A stretch of DNA of 64,000 nucleotides from JAAZMI01 sp964603615 (GCA_964603615.1 CAZRVU010000005.1:17428-81427), one strand, 5' to 3'. Counted from the stretch's first letter, positions 32,013 to 41,434 are shown. Notes: generated from the sequence alone by a model not told the origin. Program-made: numbers and translations.

Positions 32013-34820
32013 TTAATCCGCAACCGGTTTGCTCCGGTCCAAAATTTCGCGACAACGTGAGCATACTTCCCCTTGCCCCTCATACAGGCTCACTGTTGGT
32101 GAATACATCCAACAGCGCTGGCATTTGTTTCCCGGTGCCCTTTGAATCCTTAGGCGCAGGCCCAACTCCTGGGAGTCAAACAGAGCATCTCCGCCTTCCG
32201 GCGATTTAGCACCAGGTTGATATAAATGACAAGCCGAAACAATCAACAACGCAGGCAGCAGCTCCTCATAGGGGGCCAGTTTGGAATAAAGAGCTTCTTC
32301 CGGGTAGAGTTCAACTCTAGCTTGTAAGGAAGAGCCAATCAATTTCTCCCTGCGGGCTGCCTCCAGGGCTTTGTTGCTCTCCTCCCTTAACCGCAGCAAT
32401 ACCTCCCAGCGCTCAGCCAGCTTTTCATCTACATAAAAAGACGGCAGCCCGGGCCAGTCCTTTAAAAATACACTATCATTTTTTTCGAAGGGAAGGTAAG
32501 ACCAGATCTCCTCCGCTGTAAAAGAAAGAACCGGGGCAATCAACAGGGTTAGAGTCTGCAGAGTTTCTGCCAGCACAGTCTGGACCGCGCGGCGGGAAGG
32601 CGCTTCTTTTTCCAGTACATATAGCCGGTCTTTGACTAAATCCAGGTAAAAATTGCTCAGATCCACAGTGGCAAAGTTGTGAATGGCATGAAAAACCTGG
32701 TGATATTCAAAATTTTCATAAGCAGCGGTGGTTTTTTCAACCAGTTTATATAAGCGATGCAGCGCCCAGCGATCTACCTCCGGCAACTGATCATACTGCA
32801 CGCTATGCTGTTCAGGCTGAAAATCGAAACAATTACCCAGCAAAAAACGACAGGTATTACGAATTTTGCGGTATATCTCCGACAATTGTTTCAAAATTTC
32901 CCTGGAGAGATGCACATCGGTGGTAAAATCGGCACTAAAAACCCAAAGGCGCAAAATATCCGCACCATAATTTTTGATCACTTCCTCCGGGGCAATAACA
33001 TTCCCCAGAGATTTCGACATTTTTTTGCCCTTACCATCCACTACCCAGCCATGGCTGAGCACGCAGCGATAGGGAGGCTTACCCCTGGCTGCCACAGCAG
33101 TTAACAGGGAAGATTGAAACCAACCACGAAATTGATCGCTGCCTTCCAGGTAAAGGTCCGCCGGCCAGTGCAGCTTTTCTTCTTCCCGGTCTTGGAGGAC
33201 AGCATCGTGGCTGGAACCGGAATCAAACCAGACATCCATCGTATCTTGTTCTTTACGAAATTCTTTTCCCCCGCAGTGGGAACAACTGAGCCCTGGCGGT
33301 AGTATTTCTGCAGCATCATAGATGTACCAGGCATCAGAACCCTCTTTTTGAAAAAGTTTCTGTACAGCGGCGATGCTTTCTGCATTCAAAAGGGGTTCAC
33401 CACAATGGAGACAGTAAAAAATGGGCAAAGGTACGCCCCAGGTCCGCTGACGGGAGATACACCAATCGCGACGCTCCTTGAGCATATTGGTCATACGGGC
33501 TTGACCCCAGGTGGGAACCCACCGCACTTCCTCCACTGCTTTTAAAGCCTCTTCCCGAAAATCCTGAATCGATGCAAACCATTGCTCCGTAGCCCGGAAA
33601 ATTACTTCGTCTTTACAGCGCCAACAATGGGGATATTGGTGCGTAATAAAAGAAAGATCTAAGAGAGCCCCTTCCCTTTTCAAAGCTTCCGTAACGGCCT
33701 TGTTGCCCTCATCATAGCGCAAACCAGCGAATTCACCCGCATCTGCAGTAAAGGCTCCCCGTTCATCCATGGGAGCATAAATCGGCAGGCCGTACTGCAA
33801 ACCTGTTTCGTAGTCTTCCTGTCCATGACCGGGTGCGATATGCACACAACCGCTGCCTTGTTCTAAGGTAACATAATCAGCCAGCACAACTTTGGACTCC
33901 CGTTCATAAAGCGGATGGCGACAGAGCAATCCTTCCAGTTCACGGCCCTGAAAACTGCCACAGATCCTCGTCTGCTCCAGCCCTAAATACGTAAAAACCT
34001 CCTGGAGCATCCCCTCCGCCAAAAGGAGATACTCCCCCCGGGATTCCACCAGAACATATTGATAATCCGGATGCAAAGCAATGGCAAGGTTGGCGGGAAT
34101 CGTCCAGGGAGTAGTCGTCCAAATTATAAAAGATGCCGGTTGGCAAGCAGTATCCCATTTGCCCAAATTATCGATCACCAAAAACTTCACAAAAATGGAG
34201 GGTGAACGCCGCTCATCATATTCTATCTCTGCCTCTGCCAGGGCCGTTTCGCATTGAGGGCACCAGAAAACCGGCTTTAGCCCTTTGTAGATATAACCTT
34301 TTTGTGCCATCTGCCCAAAAATACCGATTTGCCGGGCTTCATAAGCCGGGGTGAGCGTTAAATAAGGATTTTCCCAATCGCCTAACACCCCCAGCCGGAT
34401 AAATTGTTCCCGCTGAATATCTACGTAGCGTAGGGCGTACTCCCGGCACATCTGGCGGAATTCCAACGGTGAGATCTCCTCCCGCCGGATTTTCTTGGTT
34501 TTAATCACCTGGTATTCAATAGGCAGGCCGTGGGTGTCCCAACCTGGAATATAGGGGATATCATAACCCCGCATGTATTTATATTTGTTGATAATATCTT
34601 TGAGAACTTTGTTCATTGCCGTGCCCATATGGATGCTACCGTTGGCATACGGAGGACCGTCGTGCAAAATATAACCGGGCGCTTTTTGCCTGCTTTCCCT
34701 CATTTTTTTATAAAGAGCATTTTTTTCCCAGTAAGCTAGCAATTGCGGCTCTTTCTGCGGCAGGCCGGCTCTCATGGGGAAATTTGTTTGTGGTAAATTT
34801 AAAGTACTACTATAATCCAT
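32013..34820 (-). CDS. ileS: Isoleucyl-tRNA synthetase
   Basis: Charges tRNA-Ile. Class I motifs: HDGPPYANGSIHMGTAMNK (the HIGH box reads HMGT, a variant), WDTHGLPIE, the editing domain (about 185-385) and GKKMSKSLGN. A C-terminal zinc site CQRCWMYSP with CSRC ends the protein. 935 aa. ATG start fixed by the conserved MDYSSTLNLPQTNFPMR, although its SD is weak. Controlled by a T-box leader just upstream. Confidence 0.97.
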   Translation of the reverse strand: MDYSSTLNLPQTNFPMRAGLPQKEPQLLAYWEKNALYKKMRESRQKAPGYILHDGPPYANGSIHMGTAMNKVLKDIINKYKYMRGYDIPYIPGWDTHGLPIEYQVIKTKKIRREEISPLEFRQMCREYALRYVDIQREQFIRLGVLGDWENPYLTLTPAYEARQIGIFGQMAQKGYIYKGLKPVFWCPQCETALAEAEIEYDERRSPSIFVKFLVIDNLGKWDTACQPASFIIWTTTPWTIPANLAIALHPDYQYVLVESRGEYLLLAEGMLQEVFTYLGLEQTRICGSFQGRELEGLLCRHPLYERESKVVLADYVTLEQGSGCVHIAPGHGQEDYETGLQYGLPIYAPMDERGAFTADAGEFAGLRYDEGNKAVTEALKREGALLDLSFITHQYPHCWRCKDEVIFRATEQWFASIQDFREEALKAVEEVRWVPTWGQARMTNMLKERRDWCISRQRTWGVPLPIFYCLHCGEPLLNAESIAAVQKLFQKEGSDAWYIYDAAEILPPGLSCSHCGGKEFRKEQDTMDVWFDSGSSHDAVLQDREEEKLHWPADLYLEGSDQFRGWFQSSLLTAVAARGKPPYRCVLSHGWVVDGKGKKMSKSLGNVIAPEEVIKNYGADILRLWVFSADFTTDVHLSREILKQLSEIYRKIRNTCRFLLGNCFDFQPEQHSVQYDQLPEVDRWALHRLYKLVEKTTAAYENFEYHQVFHAIHNFATVDLSNFYLDLVKDRLYVLEKEAPSRRAVQTVLAETLQTLTLLIAPVLSFTAEEIWSYLPFEKNDSVFLKDWPGLPSFYVDEKLAERWEVLLRLREESNKALEAARREKLIGSSLQARVELYPEEALYSKLAPYEELLPALLIVSACHLYQPGAKSPEGGDALFDSQELGLRLRIQRAPGNKCQRCWMYSPTVSLYEGQGEVCSRCREILDRSKPVAD

Positions 34821-34934
34821 AAAAAGCTGTCTGGCCTAATTTAACAAAATAATTTTTTGTAAAAGCACCAGACTCAACCCTCCCCTTTTTTATTAGCTTG
34901 TTTTCTAAAACAATAAGATAATGTAACCAATAAT

Positions 34935-34961
34935 AAAAAAATCCCGTCTTCAGGGACGGGG
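34935..34961 (-). terminator. T-box attenuator terminator of ileS
   Basis: Minus-strand hairpin CCCGTC-CCTGAA-GACGGG followed by ATTTTTTT. It competes with the antiterminator formed by the T-box sequence just upstream. Confidence 0.9.
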
Positions 34962-35230
34962 TTTCCCGCGGTACCACCCTTTTAGCAACATTTTTTTTGA
35001 AACTGTCACCTCTTTAAGCTTTAACGCAGCCTACTTTACGCTTATTTCTACTGACCACCGGCAGAACATTGAACCACCTTAATTCCCCGGCAGTTTTGGA
35101 AATAAGAGCTCCCGGGCGATCTTCAGTTTGGCCCCCTTACCGGCTTTCACCTGACCCGGTTCGCTGGGAAGGATTGAGGCACAACTTACTCTCCCGTTCC
35201 TGGCTTTTAACCTGTTTTAAAACCATTTAG
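34935..35230 (-). ncRNA. T-box riboswitch of ileS
   Basis: Contains the T-box core AGGGTGGTACCGCGG (34966-34980), whose TGGT pairs with a tRNA ACCA end, as for tRNA-Ile with discriminator A. The terminator has CCCGTC/GACGGG arms (34943-34961) and a T-run. The likely specifier is ATC in CTGAAGATCGCC, fitting Ile. Uncharged tRNA-Ile would favour read-through into ileS. Confidence 0.93.
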
Positions 35231-35243
35231 TTTTATTATCAAT

Positions 35244-35272
35244 AGTATACCAACCACTCAACTCGAAAACAA
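35244..35272 (-). promoter_or_regulatory. Promoter of the ileS T-box transcript
   Basis: TTGTTT (35267-35272) is 17 bp from TATACT (35244-35249), with TGG before it (extended -10). The start point would fall just upstream of T-box stem I. Confidence 0.6.
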
Positions 35273-35308
35273 GTCTTTACCGGCGTTTATTTAATATCTT
35301 TGCCAACA

Positions 35309-35803
35309 CTAGCCGATATCGATGTCCTGCGCGTCACGTTCTTCCTCGTTATCTGCCTGTAACCAGAAGTCTTCCAGTTCTAGCGAGGCAAGCTGTGCCT
35401 CAACAAAAGAACGGAAACGCAACTTAAAGATCTGTGCCTGCTTATATACTTCTTCGTGTTCAGCCAAAATACGGCTGGCTTTAAAACGGGCTTCTTCAAT
35501 AATGCGCCGCGATTCTTTTTCAGCTTCCTTGCGTATTAACTCGGCTTCTTTATTAGCATTGCGTTTTACATCTTCTGATGCTTCTTGCGCCACGATAATC
35601 GAGTTATGTAAAGTTTCCTCCAATTTTTGATATTGCATTAGTTGATTCTCTAGCGAAGCGTGTTTTTCTTCCAACCCCAATTTTTCTTTAACCAACAGCT
35701 CGAGTTCCTTCGCCACCCGGTCCAAAAATTCATCGACCTCTTCCATTTTATAGCCCCGGAAAGCCCGGGCAAACTCTTTGTTCTGAATATCAATGATATT
35801 CAT
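35309..35803 (-). CDS. divIVA: DivIVA domain cell division / polarity protein
   Basis: Coiled-coil protein that marks curved membrane at poles and septa. The N-terminal lipid-binding part IIDIQNKEFARAFRGYKMEEVDEFL is followed by coiled coils (about 30-135) rich in Glu, Lys and Ala. 164 aa. ATG at 35803 has AAGGAGG six bases before it; the ATG two codons earlier lies in the SD. Next to ylmH and yggT, as in Bacillus. Confidence 0.94.
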   Translation of the reverse strand: MNIIDIQNKEFARAFRGYKMEEVDEFLDRVAKELELLVKEKLGLEEKHASLENQLMQYQKLEETLHNSIIVAQEASEDVKRNANKEAELIRKEAEKESRRIIEEARFKASRILAEHEEVYKQAQIFKLRFRSFVEAQLASLELEDFWLQADNEEERDAQDIDIG

Positions 35804-35895
35804 TGCCATCCTCCTTCTAGATCGATGCCGGTTCGTAAAATTTCAACTCCAAAAAATAAATATAGAAAAGTGCTTAAAAAAACCAGTCTAACATA

Positions 35896-35924
35896 ATCAT
35901 ATCTTAGGCGACAAAATATGGCAA
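35896..35924 (-). promoter_or_regulatory. Sigma-A type promoter of divIVA
   Basis: TTGCCA (35919-35924) is 17 bp from TATGAT (35896-35901) on the minus strand, about 90 bp before the divIVA ATG. Confidence 0.6.
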
Positions 35925-35960
35925 TATTTATTTGTTTACGGCATTAACTGGGTACGGCTG

Positions 35961-36755
35961 TCAAATAATACGGTGAAGCAAAAGGTGTGTCCTTCCTTTG
36001 CGGCTTTCCCCCAACACCTTTACAACTTCAATCCTTCCCCTACCCGCCAGGGAGATAAGATCGCCTTCTGCAATAGACTTGGAGGGTTGTTTGACTACCT
36101 GGTGGTTTACTTTAACCTGTTCGCCCCGGATTAAGGGGGCAATCTTGGAACGTGACAATCCGAAACCCAATCCAGAAACGGCATCCAGCCTTAAAGAAGC
36201 CACCGTTCCTTTGATTTCCTTAATACGCCGCGGCACTAAACATGTTTTTAAAACATCCAGGGGTAGCTCTTCTACTTCCAACTGGTAACGGCCTGCTTTC
36301 TTTAGATTGAACCGCACAAAGGATAATAGCTCCTTCACCAGCAGAACATAGGCCTTTTCCGTTCCTTGATAAATGATATCGCCGATCATTTCTCTTTTTA
36401 GGCCCAGTCCCAGCAGCGCCCCTAAAAAATCCCTGGGGCTGAGCACATCCGCCGGAAAGTCACCCCGGAGCGTTATACAGCTTACCTCTTCCTTTTCTTC
36501 GCTACCGGATAAAGAAAAAGGAGACAAACAGATTCTAACCCGTTCTGCCGCAGGATGCCCCCCCCAAAAGAAGCATTTTACGCCAGGAAAGTGATGCAGA
36601 AGTTCACGGGCAATTTCTTGTTGCCGCGGATCAGCAAAAAGCGAACAATGCCTTTGCTGGGAAGCGTTCACTTTCTTAAGCAGGGAAAGAAATGAAGCGG
36701 CCCATTTTTTTTCTGTGAGGAGTGGATAAGCCAAAAGCTGTTCTTCTTTGGACAT
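35961..36755 (-). CDS. ylmH: S4-domain RNA-binding protein YlmH
   Basis: RNA-binding protein of the divIVA neighbourhood; recent work in B. subtilis links YlmH to ribosome quality control. The N-terminal domain (about 1-180) includes PRDFLGALLGLGLKREMIGDI; the C-terminal S4 domain (about 185-250) has RLDAVSGLGFGLSRSKI and VKVNHQVV. 264 aa, ATG start. Here it accompanies an rqcH gene 7 kb away. Confidence 0.92.
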   Translation of the reverse strand: MSKEEQLLAYPLLTEKKWAASFLSLLKKVNASQQRHCSLFADPRQQEIARELLHHFPGVKCFFWGGHPAAERVRICLSPFSLSGSEEKEEVSCITLRGDFPADVLSPRDFLGALLGLGLKREMIGDIIYQGTEKAYVLLVKELLSFVRFNLKKAGRYQLEVEELPLDVLKTCLVPRRIKEIKGTVASLRLDAVSGLGFGLSRSKIAPLIRGEQVKVNHQVVKQPSKSIAEGDLISLAGRGRIEVVKVLGESRKGRTHLLLHRII

Positions 36756-36793
36756 AGTTTTTACCCTTTCCCGGACAATGATTGCATTTCATC

Positions 36794-37072
36794 TCATAGC
36801 AGTCCCAACAGAAAGCGTCGTAACAAACTCAACACGAGCAGGGCAATGATTGGTGAAAAATCGAGATAGGCCCCACTACCCGCGCGGAGAGGGGGGATTA
36901 ATTTGCGAAAAGGAGCCAACACAGGTTCTGTAACCTGGTAAACAAAACGGAGCAATTTATAAAGGAGGGGAAGGCTATAAGTATCTACAGGCAAAAAACT
37001 GAAAAGCAGGCGTACAATAATTAAAATATAATACAGTTCAAAAAGAAAATTGATGAAACTTTTGAGATAAAT
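36794..37072 (-). CDS. yggT: YggT family membrane protein, apparent ATT start
   Basis: Small integral membrane protein; function unclear, linked to osmotic tolerance and division clusters. Two hydrophobic segments with FINFLFELYYILIIVRLLFS and TEPVLAPFRKLIPP between them, as in the family. A TTG at 36994 would give 66 aa and remove the first helix. The frame upstream is open to a TGA at 37081 and has no ATG, GTG or TTG; ATT at 37072, five bases after GGGTGAG, is the best start (92 aa, normal size). Confidence 0.8.
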   Translation of the reverse strand: MYLKSFINFLFELYYILIIVRLLFSFLPVDTYSLPLLYKLLRFVYQVTEPVLAPFRKLIPPLRAGSGAYLDFSPIIALLVLSLLRRFLLGLL

Positions 37073-37115
37073 TTTTACTCACCCTTTCCAGTTAAATTGA
37101 AAACCGGGTCCTCGT

Positions 37116-37790
37116 TTAACTTCTTTCGCCAAAAAGAATACTGCCCAAACGCACCATATTCGCTCCTTCTTCGATCGCCACGTCAAAATCATTGCTCATT
37201 CCCATAGAAAGATATTGCATCGTGATCCCCGGAATTTGAATCTGCGTAAACAAATCGTAAAGATGGCGAAAATAAGGCCGTGTTTCTTCCGGATCATCTA
37301 AAAAGGGAGCAATAGCCATTAAGCCTAAAATATTCAGGTGGGTATAAGAGGCTAGCTCTGCCAGGGCATCCTTAACTTCTGCCGGGTGAAAACCATATTT
37401 ACTCAACCCTGAACCAATATTTACCTGCAGCAGAACGCCCATCTTTTTGTCAATTTTCTCCCCTTCTTTTTGGATCCTCCCGGCCAGCTTAATACTATCC
37501 AATGAATGGATAAGCTTAAATACAGGCAAAACGCTTTTTACTTTGTTGGTTTGCAAATGACCGATAAAATGCCAGTGGATAGTGGAGGGAAGAGCCCCGA
37601 TCTTCGGCAAAGCTTCCTGTAAGCGATTCTCTCCAAAATTGGTTACCCCCATAGCATGCGCCTGTTGAATGGTCGGAACCTGGATGGTCTTGGTTGCCGC
37701 TACCAAAGTTATATCCTTTAAAGATACTTTTCTTTTAGCAGCAGCTCTTTGCAAGCGTTCACGCACTATTCCTAAGTTTTTTTCAAGCAT
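37116..37790 (-). CDS. yggS: YggS family PLP-binding protein
   Basis: Pyridoxal phosphate homeostasis protein. PLP Lys in LVAATKT, NFGENRLQEA, HFIGHLQTNK, GLMAIAP, and the phosphate-binding SMGMSNDFDVAIEEGANMVR are intact. ATG at 37790 gives 224 aa, the family size; AAAGGAG is 11 bases away, slightly far. Next to yggT; sepF, commonly between the two, is absent. Confidence 0.94.
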   Translation of the reverse strand: MLEKNLGIVRERLQRAAAKRKVSLKDITLVAATKTIQVPTIQQAHAMGVTNFGENRLQEALPKIGALPSTIHWHFIGHLQTNKVKSVLPVFKLIHSLDSIKLAGRIQKEGEKIDKKMGVLLQVNIGSGLSKYGFHPAEVKDALAELASYTHLNILGLMAIAPFLDDPEETRPYFRHLYDLFTQIQIPGITMQYLSMGMSNDFDVAIEEGANMVRLGSILFGERS

Positions 37791-37812
37791 TGTAACATAC
37801 ACTCCTTTAAAA

Positions 37813-38943
37813 CTACCATTTAATGCGTTGTCCTTCCTTAACACATTCCGGATTGGTTATTATTCTTTGTTCTTCTTTCCAGTTTTTTATAAGGAGATCT
37901 TCTTCTTTTTCCAAAAGAAGGTCGATCTCCCGGAAACGGACCGCCCCTTTCTCTAGAATATAAACCCCGGTGCTGCCTTTTGTCTCTACAAGAGCGCTTT
38001 TAGGCACAAGCACCCCGGGCATATCCTTATAAACAATCTCTGCCTCACACCTGCGCTGTTCGTAAAGGCCCGGTATTTCCCGGTCGATACGCCAGGTTAT
38101 TTCTAACAGTCCCCCGTCTTCTCTTTCCTTCAATTCTACTTGTTCACCCCAAACAGGTATCTCCGGGGCAAAGGAGAAAAATAACTTTACCGCAGGTTTT
38201 TCAGCAACTAATTCCCCTAAACCCGGGGGGAAAACAGCACTAAAATACCAGTAATAATTGTTGATGATCTTTAGTAATGGCTGGAAACGATCTACTTTTT
38301 CACCTTGACAAAGCTGTTTTGCAGTGCAGGTTTCGTTCTGAAAATTTTCCTCTGAGAAATATGGGAATTTGTTTTGCGGGCCAAATTCCTCCAGGCCGTC
38401 AAAACAAGTGCTAACCAGGCCGGGCTGTGGCGCGCTAACTGTAGTTTCCCCCTGCACGGGCAGGGAAGGAATAAATCCGGGTTCCCTTACTGTCTTTTCG
38501 CCTAAAAACCATTCTTTAAAACGCTGCAAGGGTTCATTATTTTCTACTGCCTCGTTTTCACCTTCAGCCTCTTCTCCCAGGGTAATAGCCGAAATTACTG
38601 CCAATTCCTTATCTTTGGAAACTCTTTGCCCTTCGGCTACTTTATAATAAACAAACCCGGAGCAAGGTGCTAGAACAACCTTTTCCTCGAAGGTAATTGT
38701 TCCAGATACAGAAAAAGAGAGATCGACATTGCTTTCAACGGGCAAAATAGTACTATAAGCACTTTGACCGACTGTCCCCCAAACCCAGCCGGTAAGTACC
38801 TGAATAATTAAAAAGGTTACCAGCAGAAGCAAAAGTAAATAAACCAGTTTGGGTGAGCTTTTATTACCTACCTTTGCAAGCCCGGATTTCCCCCGGCCTT
38901 CGATTACCCTTAAATGGGAGGCTCTTAGCTTTTTCTTGTTCAT
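37813..38943 (-). CDS. HlyD-like membrane-anchored adaptor protein
   Basis: One N-terminal membrane helix (about 33-52) followed by an extracytoplasmic beta-rich part. The segment SVSGTITFEEKVVLAPCSGFVYYKVAEGQRV resembles the barrel-sandwich (biotinyl-like) domain of HlyD adaptors. A family of this kind occurs in division clusters near yggS in Clostridia. No partner transporter is adjacent. 376 aa; the substrate is unknown. Confidence 0.7.
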   Translation of the reverse strand: MNKKKLRASHLRVIEGRGKSGLAKVGNKSSPKLVYLLLLLLVTFLIIQVLTGWVWGTVGQSAYSTILPVESNVDLSFSVSGTITFEEKVVLAPCSGFVYYKVAEGQRVSKDKELAVISAITLGEEAEGENEAVENNEPLQRFKEWFLGEKTVREPGFIPSLPVQGETTVSAPQPGLVSTCFDGLEEFGPQNKFPYFSEENFQNETCTAKQLCQGEKVDRFQPLLKIINNYYWYFSAVFPPGLGELVAEKPAVKLFFSFAPEIPVWGEQVELKEREDGGLLEITWRIDREIPGLYEQRRCEAEIVYKDMPGVLVPKSALVETKGSTGVYILEKGAVRFREIDLLLEKEEDLLIKNWKEEQRIITNPECVKEGQRIKW

Positions 38944-39052
38944 CCTGTCACCCCACCTACCTCACAAGAAAACACCCGTATGCATAACGGCATGTTATTC
39001 CCCTGGCCAACGTAGAAATGGATTATCTTTCATCTGAAGGCACTGCTACTCT

Positions 39053-40918
39053 TTAATAAAGTGTACTGAGTGACAGATACCTGATCCCGGCTTCCCCAAA
39101 TCTTAAGAGCAATGCTTCTATCCCCATAACCTCAACGCCTGGCAGTAAAATAGCACGCGAAGCATACCCGGCAGAACAGTGTTGATGTATCGCCGCCTCC
39201 AGAGCAATTTTATCTTTCAAGCCGGCATCTTCCTGGAAAAGAATAAAGTTGGAATTATAGAAATCCTTATCCGTAACGCCGTTCATAAAACCAAATTCAC
39301 ACCTGTCCTTTTCGACGAAATAAGGAAGCCCGTTCCCGGCCTCTACCCCGCATAGTTCAATATTCAGATCATATTCTTCCGCAAAAGATTGGACACGTCG
39401 TGAAAGATGCTGCAGAATTGCAACTGCCAGTTCATTAGCCTGTCCAATAATCTGCTGTTCACCAGTTAAAACACGCACTGTTTCCGGTAATCCTGTGAAA
39501 TTTAAGGTCAAAAGGCCATTTTTCAAGGATTCATGGATGCTATCCCAGGGGGCCAGCCCTGCACTGCCCCGGTACAACTTATGGCCCATTAAAAAGGGCA
39601 GATCCTTACACTGCAGGGAAGTCAATACTTCAAAACGATGGAGCAGTTGACGCACGCCCAACCGCAGCAGGCGATCGAGCTCTACAAAAAAAAGATCCTT
39701 ATCGCGAGCATTTAAAGCCAGGCGCGGCAAATTAATAGTCAAGCAAGCGATGTTGCCCCTATCTCTCCCATCCGGGGAACCATACCTATTATTCCACACC
39801 TGCAGGCCGTTGCTAAAAGAACACGGCCCTGATGGAAAAAAGGTTGCGGAAGTATCGGCGGGCGCATCCCAAATTAAAAAAGAAGGACTGCCGCAGGTAG
39901 CCGCCACCTGCAGTGCTTGCTTATATAAATCGTAGTTAGGATCATCCTCAAAAACATTTGTACCTTTTTGGAGTACGAAAACATATTTAGGCCAGGCCCG
40001 GTTTTTAGCTTTTTGGGTAATAATATCGTCCAATATAGCCCCGGTAATTTCCTTTCCCTCCGGTGTCTGATCCAACCCTATTTGTAAGCTACACTGCAGC
40101 GCATTACCGCCAATAAAAGAAGAAAGGACACCTAAATAAGCAAGAAACGTATGCATACCGGCCCGCAGTTCTTCCCGCCGGGGATTGATCTTAAAAGTGC
40201 GTAGAAGCTTGCCCAGGGAATGATCAAAAAAAGGCAGAGCCTGCTCACCATAAAGATCGTGCTGGTTTTTCTGCAAAAGGAGGGCTATTTCCCAAAGTAA
40301 GGCTAATAAATTACCTGGCGGAACTTTTTCATGTAATTCAAAACCTTTTTTGAAAACAGGAAATAAATCCAACTGCAAGGAATCGAGAGCCTTGCTGTAA
40401 TAACCCGGACAGTGTATGTAAAAGCTTCCCCGTTGATGGGCAAGTGCTATCTCCGCCGGCAATAAATTATCAAAGTAATATTTCTGGCTGGCCGCCAAAG
40501 CAATTTGATGCATCTTACCGGCCGGCGGGTAATGGCCGTCTTCATCCTGGACCCGGTTTCCTTCAAAAAGTAATATATCTTTGACGACATCCATGAGTTC
40601 CGATTTGGCTTCCCGGATACGGGTTCTTTTGGCCCGGTATAAAATATAGGCTTTCGCCGTCCGGGCATGCCCTTTTTCAATGAGCATTTTCTCCACCGCA
40701 TCCTGGATCTCTTCCACCGTAGGGATCAGTCCTGCTAACTGCTGCTTTTGAAGATAAGCAATGACTTCTCGCGTCAGCTCCTGTGCCAAAGCATAATCTT
40801 CACCGCCTACGGCCTTTGCCGCCTTGAAGATAGCCTGCGTAATTTTTAGCGGATCGAAAGGTACAACCCGGCCGTCTCTTTTACAGATCTCCTTAAAAGG
40901 GAAAGTATCTCCCGTCAA
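39053..40918 (-). CDS. NrdD-like protein lacking the glycyl-radical end
   Basis: Similar to anaerobic (class III) ribonucleotide reductase. An ATP-cone covers about residues 8-100 (RVVPFDPLKITQAIFKAAK); the barrel follows, with GNIACLTINLPRLAL and FGFMNGVTDKDFYNSNF. It stops at 621 aa, just where NrdD proteins begin the zinc site (two Cys pairs) and the RVxGY glycyl-radical loop. Neither is encoded before the next gene. Known NrdD is inactive without that glycine, so this is a regulatory relative, a degenerate copy or one that needs a separate subunit. TTG start with AAAGGGTG. It occupies the place where nrdR is often found. Confidence 0.75.
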   Translation of the reverse strand: MTGDTFPFKEICKRDGRVVPFDPLKITQAIFKAAKAVGGEDYALAQELTREVIAYLQKQQLAGLIPTVEEIQDAVEKMLIEKGHARTAKAYILYRAKRTRIREAKSELMDVVKDILLFEGNRVQDEDGHYPPAGKMHQIALAASQKYYFDNLLPAEIALAHQRGSFYIHCPGYYSKALDSLQLDLFPVFKKGFELHEKVPPGNLLALLWEIALLLQKNQHDLYGEQALPFFDHSLGKLLRTFKINPRREELRAGMHTFLAYLGVLSSFIGGNALQCSLQIGLDQTPEGKEITGAILDDIITQKAKNRAWPKYVFVLQKGTNVFEDDPNYDLYKQALQVAATCGSPSFLIWDAPADTSATFFPSGPCSFSNGLQVWNNRYGSPDGRDRGNIACLTINLPRLALNARDKDLFFVELDRLLRLGVRQLLHRFEVLTSLQCKDLPFLMGHKLYRGSAGLAPWDSIHESLKNGLLTLNFTGLPETVRVLTGEQQIIGQANELAVAILQHLSRRVQSFAEEYDLNIELCGVEAGNGLPYFVEKDRCEFGFMNGVTDKDFYNSNFILFQEDAGLKDKIALEAAIHQHCSAGYASRAILLPGVEVMGIEALLLRFGEAGIRYLSLSTLY

Positions 40919-40977
40919 ATAATCACCCTTTCACGCCTGCAGTATATCATTGCTAAATATTGAAAATCATTGATTTT

Positions 40978-41006
40978 ATTATAATAAAGACTGGGGAATC
41001 TGTCCA
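40978..41006 (-). promoter_or_regulatory. Sigma-A type promoter of the NrdD-like gene
   Basis: TGGACA (41001-41006) is 17 bp from a perfect TATAAT (40978-40983) on the minus strand; five of six -35 bases match. Start codon about 60 bp downstream. Confidence 0.65.
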
Positions 41007-41104
41007 ATTATGGGCTGCCCGGCCTTTTAAATAATATGGCGGCATTCCGGGTTGCTAAAGAAGCAGTTTATTCCCTGCTTGTAAAGGTTGAGGACGGAAA
41101 TAGC

Positions 41105-41356
41105 CTAAGGCCTTTCGTATTCAACGGGATAATCGACGAGAATAACATCTACACCAATTTTTTTAACTTGTTCCCAGGGAATAACGAGATCATTTCTGCG
41201 GCCACCTAGCATACCCATAAAACCTCCTGCCCCCGGCAAAATAAGAGCTCTAATCTTTCCATTATCCAGATCGAGATCCAGATCGCTAACCACGCCTAAC
41301 CTTTTACCGTCAAGATTAATCACGTCTCGATCGCGCAAATCGCCTAGACGGACCAT
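41105..41356 (-). CDS. ylmC: YlmC/YmxH family PRC-barrel protein
   Basis: Small PRC-barrel protein of a sporulation-linked family; molecular role unknown. MVRLGDLRDRDVINLDGKRLG begins the barrel, with GKIRALILPG and NDLVIPWEQVKKIGVDVILV. 83 aa from the ATG at 41356, after GGAGGGGAG. The frame extends to 41464 through the terminator hairpin, so that extension is false. Follows sigG as in other spore formers. Confidence 0.9.
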   Translation of the reverse strand: MVRLGDLRDRDVINLDGKRLGVVSDLDLDLDNGKIRALILPGAGGFMGMLGGRRNDLVIPWEQVKKIGVDVILVDYPVEYERP

Positions 41357-41434
41357 AACACTTTCTCCCCTCCGGCCAACCATATTTTTCATTTCTATTA
41401 TATTATACTTTCGCTGGCAAGACATAATTAAAAA

